A program made the translations under genes and the position numbers. Positions 1 through 8,046 of a stretch of DNA of 20,009 nucleotides are shown one piece after another (the first letter of the stretch is position 1; each line of letters starts with the position of its first letter). The notes beneath the pieces are model-generated. The model was not told the origin of the DNA, ran no database searches, and worked only from the letters and a program-made list of their open reading frames with translations. The stretch lies in contig DYJV01000042.1 of NCBI GenBank assembly GCA_020722945.1, forward strand, positions 1-20,009. The letters are read 5' to 3'. This DNA is from Candidatus Methylomirabilis sp. (GTDB lineage: Bacteria; DYJV01).

Positions 1-1
1 A

Positions 2-43
2 GTAGAGGGGAATTGGCCAGACCACCCAGAAGAACAGCCGTAA
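2..43 (+). CDS. Possible C-terminal tail of an upstream gene (partial)
   Basis: The first 43 bases read in frame 2 as VEGNWPDHPEEQP followed by a TAA stop at 41-43. The composition is protein-like and a terminator-like hairpin surrounds the stop, so a plus-strand gene probably ends here. Only 13 codons are visible and the family cannot be recognised. The other two frames are also open for short distances, so this remains tentative. Confidence 0.35.
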   Translation, partial: VEGNWPDHPEEQP

Positions 44-68
44 GTTTTCAGCTTGTTCTTATTTTTTC
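30..68 (+). terminator. Probable rho-independent terminator
   Basis: AAGAACAGC (30-38) pairs with GCTTGTTCTT (51-60), giving 9 base pairs with one bulged T. The run ATTTTTTC follows at 61-68. It overlaps the stop codon of the partial upstream frame, which would make it that gene's terminator. The stem is only moderately stable. Confidence 0.5.
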
Positions 69-161
69 AGCTAATGAAGTATCTTTAATGATTTTAAAAA
101 TGTAAAATTTTTGTAAAAATTTCTGTTTTTATTTGATTTTAATTTTAAAAAAATATATTTT

Positions 162-167
162 TATAAT
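162..167 (+). promoter_or_regulatory. Possible -10 box of the polyphosphate operon
   Basis: A perfect TATAAT lies about 95 bases upstream of the first gene of the polyphosphate operon, in very AT-rich DNA. No good -35 box lies at the usual distance; TTGATT at 133-138 is 23 bases away. A second option is TTGCTT (211-216) with TATAAA (232-237) at a 15-base spacing. Either could drive the operon, and AT-rich DNA yields such matches by chance. Confidence 0.25.
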
Positions 168-261
168 CAAACTATGCAAGTTGTGTATATTTGTGTTACA
201 AATAGCCAAATTGCTTATTTACTATCTTAGCTATAAATTATTTTTAAACAAGGAGGGGATA

Positions 262-717
262 ATGGAAATTTATCTTATCAGACATGCTCATGCTTTGGAG
301 AGAGAGGATTGGCAAGGTGAAGATATTGCAAGACCCCTATCGAAAGAGGGTATAGAGAGAGCTAAAAAAGCGTTCAAAAGATTTGCAAAGATTTTTAAAC
401 ATCCTGAAGTCATAATATCTTCTCAGGCTGTAAGAGCTGTTGAAACAGCAAAAATCTTACAAAAATATATTGACAAAGAGATAATTTTCAACCAAGAGAT
501 CAATCCTGGTTCTGATACCAGCGGCTATCTCAATATCATTGAATCAATAAAAGATAAAAATATCATTGCAATAGTTGGTCATGAGCCTACCATCTCCTCT
601 TTTGTATCAGAATACACCTCTGATAATAAGTTGGATCTTGTATTCAAAAAAGGTTCAATATGCCATTTGTCTGATAGAACCTTGCTCAACTTTATTCAGC
701 AGAAGTGTCTATTATAA
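262..717 (+). CDS. sixA: SixA-type phosphohistidine phosphatase (histidine phosphatase superfamily)
   Basis: A 151-residue cytoplasmic protein of the small branch-2 histidine phosphatase family, close to the usual SixA length. Visible motifs are the N-terminal RHAH (residues 7-10, with His8 as the expected phospho-acceptor), SSQAVRAVETA (residues 53-63, with Arg58 in the phosphate pocket) and GHEP (106-109, with the second catalytic His107). I chose ATG 262 because AGGAGGGG lies just upstream (251-258) and the motif then starts at residue 7. An in-frame ATG at 133 would add 43 unaligned residues. It is the first gene of the polyphosphate operon, and its stop overlaps the next start by one base. 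SixA of E. coli removes phosphate from histidine phosphotransfer proteins. Here the partner could be phosphohistidine on Ppk1, which is inference from context. Confidence 0.88.
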   Translation: MEIYLIRHAHALEREDWQGEDIARPLSKEGIERAKKAFKRFAKIFKHPEVIISSQAVRAVETAKILQKYIDKEIIFNQEINPGSDTSGYLNIIESIKDKNIIAIVGHEPTISSFVSEYTSDNKLDLVFKKGSICHLSDRTLLNFIQQKCLL

Positions 718-2114
718 TGATTCTACTTTATGGCAATGTAAATTTTGATACTAAATTTGATTTTGCAGATTTTAATTTTAAAGAGATATCTTCTACCAAA
801 AGTATCCCTATATCTCTAAAAGATAGTTATGATAATGCTATAGTTAATCAGAGCATTGTGTATCTGTATATTAACAGAAAAAATTTAATTTTTGATTTGT
901 CAGATTTCTCTATAAAAGAGAATATTTCTATTGAAGATTTAATTTATCCAAGAAAATTAATTACTTTTTACAGTAAAAATCTAACCTACCAGCACTACAA
1001 TGTCCTTGATAAAGATGAAAAAGTTACTCTGTCGCTCTTTAAGTTTAAGATTGTTTCTGATAAAAATATCGAAAATTATACATTTATTTTGCTGATACCC
1101 AAAAAGGGATATGAAGAGGAGAGCAAAGCTCTTGCTTCCTTACTTGAATCAAATGGATTTGAAATCCTTGATTCTGTTAGTATAATTAATCTATTCTCAA
1201 AATTAAGAATTATCAATAATTATAAATCAAAAATCATTAACCCTTTTCGTAAAAAAGATAACATATATATATCGTTGCAAAAGATCTTTTTAGGGGAGAT
1301 AGAAATCCTCAAAAGTAATATACATGGTGTTGTCAAGGATATTGATACAGAGTTCCTTCACGATTACAGAGTTTCAATAAGAAGATCAATGTCAATTTTT
1401 AAAGATTTTAAATATCTATTTCCTAAAGAAATTTATTTAGTAAATAAAGCATTTTTATCTAATATTTTTAAATTTACCAATAATCTCAGAGACCTTGATG
1501 TTTTTCTACTTTTTTTGCATAATTACAAAGATGGTGATATCGATATCAAAAGTATCGAGAAAACTGTAAAGGATAAAAGGGGTGAAGCCCTTGGAAATGT
1601 CAAAGTTTTCTTTAAATCTGATGAGCATAAAAAATCACTATCGAAGTGGGATATGTTTGTAAATAAAGGTTTGATTGATATCATGAGAAATGCGGAGAAT
1701 TTTACAGTCAAAAAAAGTGTTAAAAAAGTTCTTAAAAAGAAAATTAAATTTCTAAAAGAGTTAAATATAGATTACGATAATATCTCTAATGAGGAGCTTC
1801 ATAGTATCAGAATATTGTGTAAACATTTCCGTTATATAGCTGAGCATTTTCAATCAATATTCAATGATGAAGCCTCTCATAACTTCATAGAGACAATGAA
1901 AAATTTTCAAGATTATCTTGGTAAAAATCAAGATATATCGTTTCAAATTAATATGTTGAATCTGCTCAAAGAAATGACTCCATCAAATGATATCGAGACC
2001 CTCATACTTAAAAAGATAGTTGAAAGAGATAACAATCTATCACTTTTTTCTGAATATTACCAAAAATTTCAAGAAGAGCTGAAGTGCATCAAGATAAAGG
2101 AGATACTAAAGTAG
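717..2114 (+). CDS. CHAD-domain protein with divergent N-terminal (CYTH-like?) region
   Basis: A 465-residue protein. The C-terminal half (about residues 180-440) is a CHAD domain, recognised by two helical repeats with conserved basic motifs: HDYRVSIRR at 215-223 and LHSIRILCKHFRY at 361-373. CHAD domains bind polyphosphate (known for the family), which fits the operon. The first 170 or so residues occupy the place where many CHAD proteins carry a CYTH triphosphate-tunnel domain. The stretch around KKGYEEESKALASLLESNG resembles the CYTH-CHAD linker, but the usual N-terminal ExExK signature is missing, so any CYTH fold here is probably inactive. ATG 717 overlaps the sixA stop as TAATG; a GTG at 705 is possible but adds only four residues. 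It lies directly before the ParA ATPase and overlaps it by one base. Confidence 0.85.
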   Translation: MILLYGNVNFDTKFDFADFNFKEISSTKSIPISLKDSYDNAIVNQSIVYLYINRKNLIFDLSDFSIKENISIEDLIYPRKLITFYSKNLTYQHYNVLDKDEKVTLSLFKFKIVSDKNIENYTFILLIPKKGYEEESKALASLLESNGFEILDSVSIINLFSKLRIINNYKSKIINPFRKKDNIYISLQKIFLGEIEILKSNIHGVVKDIDTEFLHDYRVSIRRSMSIFKDFKYLFPKEIYLVNKAFLSNIFKFTNNLRDLDVFLLFLHNYKDGDIDIKSIEKTVKDKRGEALGNVKVFFKSDEHKKSLSKWDMFVNKGLIDIMRNAENFTVKKSVKKVLKKKIKFLKELNIDYDNISNEELHSIRILCKHFRYIAEHFQSIFNDEASHNFIETMKNFQDYLGKNQDISFQINMLNLLKEMTPSNDIETLILKKIVERDNNLSLFSEYYQKFQEELKCIKIKEILK

Positions 2115-2854
2115 TGAAGATTGTGACTGTTTATTCATCAAAGGGTGGAGTTGGGAAGACTACTACATCTGTTAATCTTTCATATCTTTTTGCTACGGAC
2201 AAATGCCGGACTTTACTGTGGGATCTTGATCCCCAAGGTTCTGCTTCATTTTATATGAGAGTCAAACCTACCCTTGAAAAAAGTATCGATAAAGTCTTAA
2301 AAAGTTTCAAATCGATTGACAAAAGCATAAAAGAGAGTGATTTTGATAATTTATTCCTACTGCCTTCAGATTCATCTTTGAAAAATATAGATTTTACTAT
2401 TGATGATATGAAAAAGCCCTCCAAAAAACTTGAGAAAACTCTTTTTCAAGGTGAGAATTTTTTTGATCTTATTATAATAGATTCACCTCCCGGATTTTCT
2501 CTGCTCAACGAATTACTCTCAAAAGTCTCTGATATGATATTAGTTCCGGTTATCCCTTCAACATTATCAATAAACAGCCTCAAACTGATAAACGATTTTT
2601 TAAAAGAGTGCAATATTAATATTGAGAAGGTTTATCCTTTCTTTTCAATGGCTGATATTAGGAAAAAGATGCATAAAGATATTATAAATGAGTATATCGA
2701 TGATTTTAAAATAAAGACAATCATTCCGTATAACTCTATTGTTGAGCAGATGGGAATACATAGAACTCCTATGCCATTTTTCTCACCAAATAGTAGTGTC
2801 ACTAAAAAATATATCAATTTAAAAAAAGAGTTGGAAAGGGCTATCAAAATATGA
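2114..2854 (+). CDS. ParA/Soj-type P-loop ATPase
   Basis: A 246-residue ParA/MinD-superfamily ATPase. It has the deviant Walker A KGGVGKTT with the signature lysine at residue 10, Walker A' WDLDPQG at 36-42, and Walker B LIIIDSPPG at 119-127. A basic segment RKKMHK near the C-terminal side of the core resembles the region ParA proteins use for non-specific DNA binding. These ATPases bind nucleoid DNA as ATP dimers and distribute chromosomes, plasmids or large complexes. No parB gene or parS-like site is seen nearby. I placed the start at GTG 2114, overlapping the CHAD stop by one base and preceded by AAGGAG at 2097-2102; an ATG at 2084 would add ten residues before the conserved start. The stop overlaps the ppx start as ATGA. 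Its setting within polyphosphate genes suggests a role with polyphosphate granules (inference). Confidence 0.88.
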   Translation: MKIVTVYSSKGGVGKTTTSVNLSYLFATDKCRTLLWDLDPQGSASFYMRVKPTLEKSIDKVLKSFKSIDKSIKESDFDNLFLLPSDSSLKNIDFTIDDMKKPSKKLEKTLFQGENFFDLIIIDSPPGFSLLNELLSKVSDMILVPVIPSTLSINSLKLINDFLKECNINIEKVYPFFSMADIRKKMHKDIINEYIDDFKIKTIIPYNSIVEQMGIHRTPMPFFSPNSSVTKKYINLKKELERAIKI

Positions 2855-4356
2855 ATATTGCTGTTTTAGATGTTGGGAGTAATTCTGTAAAAGTTGAGAT
2901 ATCCAAAGTAGAAGATGGGCATTTTGAATTAATTGAAGATTTTAAAGAGCTACTTAGGCTGGGAGATGATGTTTTCAGATTTGGGCTGGTAAAGGATGAG
3001 AGTATCCAGAGATTGATAAATGTTATAAAAGAGATAAAAGATGTATGTGATTTTAAAAAAGTAGACAAATTACGTGCAGTAGGGACATCTGCTTTACGTG
3101 ACGCAAGTAACAGTAGAGAGGTCATTGAGAAAATTTATAATGAAACAGGGGTTCTTATAGAGCTTATCTCTGGTGAAAAGGAAGCAGAGCTTGTCTATCT
3201 TGCTGTAACAGCAAATTTTGACATCAACCATTCAAAGACCTTAATTGCAGATATTGGTGGAGGGAGTGTAGAGTTTATAATATCTGATAATAACAAAGTA
3301 GTATTCCAACAATCAACACCTTACGGTTGTAATAGGCTGCTTCATAAATATTTTAATAATGACCCACCTAAAGAGAGTGAAATAGAGTATTTCAAAAACA
3401 GTATGCAAAATATACTTTCTGAACTCCCTCTTGATAGGAGTATTGATAAAGTTATCTCACTTGGTGGCACATTAAGTAATGTTTCATTTGTCTATATGCG
3501 TCAAATCCACTCAACCATTCAGAGAATAGGTTATATAGATAGAAAATTCTTAAAAAGTTTTATAAGGAATATCTCCTCCAAAACTATCAATCAGAGAAAA
3601 ACGATAAAAGGTCTTGATCCGAAAAGAGCTGATCTTGTTCTTCCTGCAACCCTCTTTATTGATACTATTTTGGATATGTGTGGAAAGAGCGGCTTTTATA
3701 CTATGGGTGGAGGTTTGAGAATAGGAGTTTTGATAGATACACTAAATAATATGGGGATACTCTTAAATTTTCAAAATAGTAAAGAGAACTTGAGATATTT
3801 AAGACTCCTTGAAATAGGTAAAAAATTTCAATTTGAAAAGGTTCATGCCATAAATGTAAAAAATTTTGCAGTTCAGATATTCAAAGTATTAAAGGATAAG
3901 TTTAATTTCTCCTATGATCTCCAAAAATATATTGAAGCTGCTTCAATTCTTCACGATATTGGGAATTATATATCTTACTCCCAACACCACAAACATAGTT
4001 ATTATTTGATAAAAAATTCCGATTTTATAGGCTACTCCAATGAAGAAATAGAATTAATTGCAAATATTGCAAGGTATCATAGGAAGAGTCTCCCAAAGAA
4101 TTCTCACGAAAATTATGTTAATTTACCAGAAAATAGTAAGCACATAGTAAGAGAGTTAGCTTCTATTTTAAGGATCTCTGATGCAATAGATAGGTCACAT
4201 TCAGGAAGGATAAAATTTGTAGATTTAAATATTCAGGGTAACAAGCTCTTTCTCAAGATGCTCCCTTGTGACGATATATCTATTGAGAAGAAAGCTATAG
4301 ATAGGAAAAAGGATCTTTTTGAAAAAACATTTAATCTGGAGCTAACTGTTTTATGA
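2851..4356 (+). CDS. ppx: Exopolyphosphatase, Ppx/GppA family with C-terminal HD domain
   Basis: A 501-residue protein, about the usual length of two-domain Ppx/GppA enzymes, which release orthophosphate from polyphosphate ends and/or hydrolyse pppGpp. The N-terminal ASKHA-fold phosphatase shows LDVGSNS (residues 6-12), AVGTSALRDA (76-85), ISGEKEAEL (106-114, with Glu111 at the catalytic position) and the glycine-rich phosphate loop ADIGGGSVE (133-141). Another glycine-rich turn, TMGGG, is at 284-288. The C-terminal HD-like helical domain carries LHDIGNYIS (367-375), HHKHSYYLI (379-387) and SDAIDRSH (443-450). The catalytic motifs look intact, so I expect an active enzyme. Translation starts at ATG 2851 inside the ATGA overlap with the ParA gene and ends in an ATGA overlap with the paralogue downstream. 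A choice between Ppx and GppA activity cannot be made from sequence alone. Confidence 0.9.
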   Translation: MNIAVLDVGSNSVKVEISKVEDGHFELIEDFKELLRLGDDVFRFGLVKDESIQRLINVIKEIKDVCDFKKVDKLRAVGTSALRDASNSREVIEKIYNETGVLIELISGEKEAELVYLAVTANFDINHSKTLIADIGGGSVEFIISDNNKVVFQQSTPYGCNRLLHKYFNNDPPKESEIEYFKNSMQNILSELPLDRSIDKVISLGGTLSNVSFVYMRQIHSTIQRIGYIDRKFLKSFIRNISSKTINQRKTIKGLDPKRADLVLPATLFIDTILDMCGKSGFYTMGGGLRIGVLIDTLNNMGILLNFQNSKENLRYLRLLEIGKKFQFEKVHAINVKNFAVQIFKVLKDKFNFSYDLQKYIEAASILHDIGNYISYSQHHKHSYYLIKNSDFIGYSNEEIELIANIARYHRKSLPKNSHENYVNLPENSKHIVRELASILRISDAIDRSHSGRIKFVDLNIQGNKLFLKMLPCDDISIEKKAIDRKKDLFEKTFNLELTVL

Positions 4357-5861
4357 AAAGCGGGTTATATGCTGTAATAAATATAGGGACAGGTGCATTC
4401 AGACTCCATATAGGTTCATTTGTAAATGGTAAATACAAAGTAATAGAGAGCCTCCTCAAATCTCTCTCACTTGGTAAAGATACATTCTCTAAAGGTTTCA
4501 TAACTCTCCAGAACTCCTTTGAAGCAGTAGAGATTATATCTGCATTTAAAAATAAAATAGAAGAGTATAAAATAAAGAATAGTTATGTTGCTGTTGCTAC
4601 CAGCAGTGTCCGTGAGTCGAATAACAGAAGTTTTTTTATTGATTTTCTAAAAAAGAGAACAGGTATAGATATAATTTTGCTCGATGCTTATCAGGAGATG
4701 TTTATAAGCTATCTTGTTGTAAAGAATGAGATAGCAAATTTTGAAGATTTTGAAAGAGATGGCGTGCTTTTTGCCGTAATATCGAGTGGTAACGTTGCTC
4801 TTACTGCTGTAAAGGGAACATCTATCAAATATTCTGAGTCTCTGCCATTTGGGAGTTTAAGATTAAATGAGATTTTTAAGAATGTTGAGGAGAAGTATAG
4901 AGTTTATGCCTTTAACGAATATATAGAAAATATGCTCTTTGCTCTTAAAGATATTGTAAAAAAAGAGAATATTAAAAATATTGTAATAACAGGTAGCAGT
5001 GCAAATACTATCAGGTCAATATTGGATATTGAAGGTATTAAAGTAAAGTATAACGATATCTTAAATCTATATGAGAATATAAAATTTCTATCAAAGAGTG
5101 ATATTTTGTCAAAATTTAAAATAAGGGAGAATGAGGCTGATATTTTAAAATCGATTGTGTCAATTTATAAAAATATTTTATCAGTATCTAATCGAGAGAT
5201 TTTTTACCTGTCCAAGACATCCTTTCCACACAAATTACTTATGTATTACACAAAAAATCTTAAGATAAAAAATCTTAATAACTACATTGATACAACTGTT
5301 ATGGAAATTGGGGAGAAGTATAAATTTGACAAACAACATTCAGTATTTGTCAATAAATTTGCCCTCAAACTCTTTAAAGATCTTCAAAATATACATCTGC
5401 TCCCTTTTAGGATGAAGCAGATACTATCGATTGCAGCACTGCTTCATGATGTAGGATATTTTATAAATCCTAATAATCATGAAGAGAATTCGTATTATAT
5501 AATCAATTCTCTCCATCTACCAGGTTTTACTTCAAAAGAGATAAAATCAGTAGCACTAATCTCTCTACTCCACAGAGGAAAAGGGAAAGATATATCGCCA
5601 GCTCTTTATGACGGTTTTACAGAGGAGGAGATATTTAATGTTAAGAAGTTAAGTGCGATATTAAAAATAGCGGATGCACTTGATGCAAGCCACAAACAGT
5701 ATATTAAAGAGATAGATGTTGTGAATAATGGTAAAAGTATATTGATATACGCTTATTCAGACAAATTTATATATTTTGAACAAACATCATTTAAAGTAAA
5801 GAGTAAGCTTTTTGAAAAAACATTCGGTATAAAAATCAAAATGGAGCATAAAATTGAGTAA
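4353..5861 (+). CDS. Degenerate Ppx/GppA-HD paralogue (probable pseudo-phosphatase)
   Basis: A 502-residue protein with the same length and domain order as the preceding Ppx, so it looks like an ancient tandem duplicate. The phosphatase half is eroded: the DxGSNS motif reads NIGTGAF (10-16), the phosphate loop DIGGGS is VISSGN (142-147), and the later TMGGG turn is lost. Glu115 still aligns with the catalytic glutamate. By contrast the HD half is well kept, with LLHDVGYFI at 363-371, HEENSYYII at 376-384 and ADALDASH near the end. This suggests that hydrolysis was lost while binding, dimerisation or HD function was retained. It overlaps ppx upstream (ATGA) and ppk downstream by 8 bases. It could regulate Ppx or Ppk, or bind polyphosphate or (p)ppGpp; this is inference. 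Confidence 0.82.
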   Translation: MKSGLYAVINIGTGAFRLHIGSFVNGKYKVIESLLKSLSLGKDTFSKGFITLQNSFEAVEIISAFKNKIEEYKIKNSYVAVATSSVRESNNRSFFIDFLKKRTGIDIILLDAYQEMFISYLVVKNEIANFEDFERDGVLFAVISSGNVALTAVKGTSIKYSESLPFGSLRLNEIFKNVEEKYRVYAFNEYIENMLFALKDIVKKENIKNIVITGSSANTIRSILDIEGIKVKYNDILNLYENIKFLSKSDILSKFKIRENEADILKSIVSIYKNILSVSNREIFYLSKTSFPHKLLMYYTKNLKIKNLNNYIDTTVMEIGEKYKFDKQHSVFVNKFALKLFKDLQNIHLLPFRMKQILSIAALLHDVGYFINPNNHEENSYYIINSLHLPGFTSKEIKSVALISLLHRGKGKDISPALYDGFTEEEIFNVKKLSAILKIADALDASHKQYIKEIDVVNNGKSILIYAYSDKFIYFEQTSFKVKSKLFEKTFGIKIKMEHKIE

Positions 5862-7860
5862 GAGTCCCTATCCGTATATTAATAGAGAGTTGAGCTGGCT
5901 CTTCTTTAATCAGAGAGTCTTGGAAATGTCTAATAATAGAGATATCCCTCTATTAGAGCGTTTGAAGTTTATATCTATATTCTCCAATAATCTTGATGAA
6001 TTTTTTATGGTAAGGGTTGCAGGTGTGATAGATCAGATAGAGCTTGGTTATGAGCAGAAAGACCCTTCTCGTGATACTCCGAAGGAAATATTCAATAAGA
6101 TCAGAGAGATTGTGGAAGACCTTACAATTTTGCAAAACAGATATTTTTTGCAACTTGCAAAAGAGTTAAAGGATGTTGATATAGAGATAAATAAGCTCAA
6201 AGATGCTAATTCGGAGTATCTTGATCTCGTATTTAACAAGGTAATACTACCCTCGATATCCCCTATTACCATAAGTAGCGGGAACCCTTTTCCATTTATT
6301 GCTAATAAAAGGAGTGGAATACTTGTTTGTATGAGAAAAGATAATATCGACTTTTACTCTCTGATAATTATTCCTGACAACCTAAAAAAGCTTTTTGTTA
6401 CTAATTATCAAAATAAAACTTTTGTTTATACTACTGACTTTATAATTTCTCACAAATTAAATGAAATTTATAATAGTTATGATATCAATGATTTTTATAT
6501 TTTTCGTATTACAAGAGATGCTGATCTCTCAATAGAGGAGGAGGGTGCAGAAGATCTTTTGGAGCTTATTGAAACATGGCTCTACAAAAGGAGAAAAGGG
6601 AATGTTGTCAGAGTTCAGATAAATAAAATTCCTACTGATAATATAAAAAACTTTCTTATTAATAATTTTGATATCCCACCAGAATTTATCTATGTAACCT
6701 CTGGAGTTATAGATTACACTGCTTTTTTCAATTTTAAATCTGCAAATGAAGAACTATATTTTAAACCATTTGAGTCCTATATCCCTAATAAAATCCCTAC
6801 AGATGTAAAGATATTTGATTATTTAAAGAAGAATGAGATAATTTTTTATAGACCGTATAACGATTTTTCATTTATCTCAAACCTAATTGATATAGCCGCA
6901 AGTGACCCAGATACAATTTCAATTAAAATGACTATTTACAGAGTTAATAATGATTCAAAAATTATTGATAGTCTTGTTAAAGCGGCTATAAATGGGAAAT
7001 CTGTATTTGTTGTGGTTGAGCTCAAAGCGAGATTTGATGAGCAGGTGAATGTTAATTTTGCCAAGAGACTTGAGGATGCAGGGTGCATCGTATCTTACGG
7101 GATACCCACACTCAAGATACATTCAAAGAATTTGTTAATAATCAGAAATGAAAATGATGAGATAAGGCGTTATGCCCACTGCTCAACCGGTAATTATCAC
7201 GAAAATACTTCCAAAATATATACAGATATAGACTATATAACTTCTAACGAAAAATTCACTTTTGAAGTAAATGGGCTGTTCAACTTTTTAATGGGATATA
7301 CTGATTATGTAAAATGGGAGAAATTATTCCTTGCTCCAAACTATTTGAGAGATAAACTCCTTCAATTAATTGATAATGAGATAAAAAATGCTAAGAAAGG
7401 GGATGAAGCTTATATTATAATAAAAGTTAATTCACTTATTGATAAAGCTCTTATTAAAAAACTTTATGAAGCATCAAAAGAGGGTGTAAAGATTGATCTA
7501 ATTGTTAGGGGTATTTGTGGAATTATGCCTAAAATAAAAGGTTTAAGTGATTCTGTGAGAGTTGTAAGTATAATTGGTAGATTTTTAGAGCATACGAGAA
7601 TATTCTATTTCCATAACAATGGTGATATTCGTCTATTTATAGCTTCAGCAGATTTTATGGAGAGGAATATGGATAGGAGAGTAGAGTATCTTACTGAGAT
7701 AGAGAACAAAACTTTAAAAATGAAACTTCTAAATATACTCAAAAAGCAGCTTTCAGATAATGTTAATTCTTGGGAGTTAATAAAGGATAAATATTATAAG
7801 GTAACTAAAGGAAAGAGTAAAATTGATTCTCAATCTCATTTTATAAATCATAGGTTTTAA
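5854..7860 (+). CDS. ppk1: Polyphosphate kinase 1
   Basis: A 668-residue polyphosphate kinase of the phospholipase-D-like Ppk1 family, close to the 688 residues of the E. coli enzyme. It transfers the ATP gamma-phosphate to growing polyphosphate through a phosphohistidine. The N-terminal signature INRELSWLFFNQRVLE lies at residues 9-24 and FSNNLDEFFMVRVAG at 43-57. The autophosphorylated histidine is most likely His423 in KIHSKNLLI, and the second catalytic histidine is His580 in FLEHTRIFYF. The motif CSTGNYHENT follows the first site. The start is TTG 5854, which places the conserved N-terminus correctly; GGAG at 5843-5846 is seven bases upstream. It overlaps the previous gene by 8 bases and ends the operon. 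The 186 bases to the convergent yibE-like gene hold no convincing terminator. Confidence 0.95.
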   Translation: MSKSPYPYINRELSWLFFNQRVLEMSNNRDIPLLERLKFISIFSNNLDEFFMVRVAGVIDQIELGYEQKDPSRDTPKEIFNKIREIVEDLTILQNRYFLQLAKELKDVDIEINKLKDANSEYLDLVFNKVILPSISPITISSGNPFPFIANKRSGILVCMRKDNIDFYSLIIIPDNLKKLFVTNYQNKTFVYTTDFIISHKLNEIYNSYDINDFYIFRITRDADLSIEEEGAEDLLELIETWLYKRRKGNVVRVQINKIPTDNIKNFLINNFDIPPEFIYVTSGVIDYTAFFNFKSANEELYFKPFESYIPNKIPTDVKIFDYLKKNEIIFYRPYNDFSFISNLIDIAASDPDTISIKMTIYRVNNDSKIIDSLVKAAINGKSVFVVVELKARFDEQVNVNFAKRLEDAGCIVSYGIPTLKIHSKNLLIIRNENDEIRRYAHCSTGNYHENTSKIYTDIDYITSNEKFTFEVNGLFNFLMGYTDYVKWEKLFLAPNYLRDKLLQLIDNEIKNAKKGDEAYIIIKVNSLIDKALIKKLYEASKEGVKIDLIVRGICGIMPKIKGLSDSVRVVSIIGRFLEHTRIFYFHNNGDIRLFIASADFMERNMDRRVEYLTEIENKTLKMKLLNILKKQLSDNVNSWELIKDKYYKVTKGKSKIDSQSHFINHRF

Positions 7861-8046
7861 ATTGCTTCAATCAAGACAGCTTGAAAGTGTAAGGTATTAA
7901 AACAGGCTTAAGGTTGAATGGGGAAAACAAAAAATAAATATAAAAAAATATCCACCCTATATGCATATTCAGGTAACCCACAAGCTGAAGAGTTTTTCAG
8001 TATTTAATAATATCAGTATCTTGTTTTAATTTCTGACAAACTTGAG

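Noticed and set aside
133-261. Longer N-terminus for sixA from ATG 133
   Set aside because: The AGGAGGGG site before ATG 262 and the position of the RHAH motif favour the shorter protein.
7861-8046. A CTGAA/TTCAG hairpin at 7985-8000 as a terminator for ppk1
   Set aside because: The stem has only five pairs and no T-run follows; I cannot support it.
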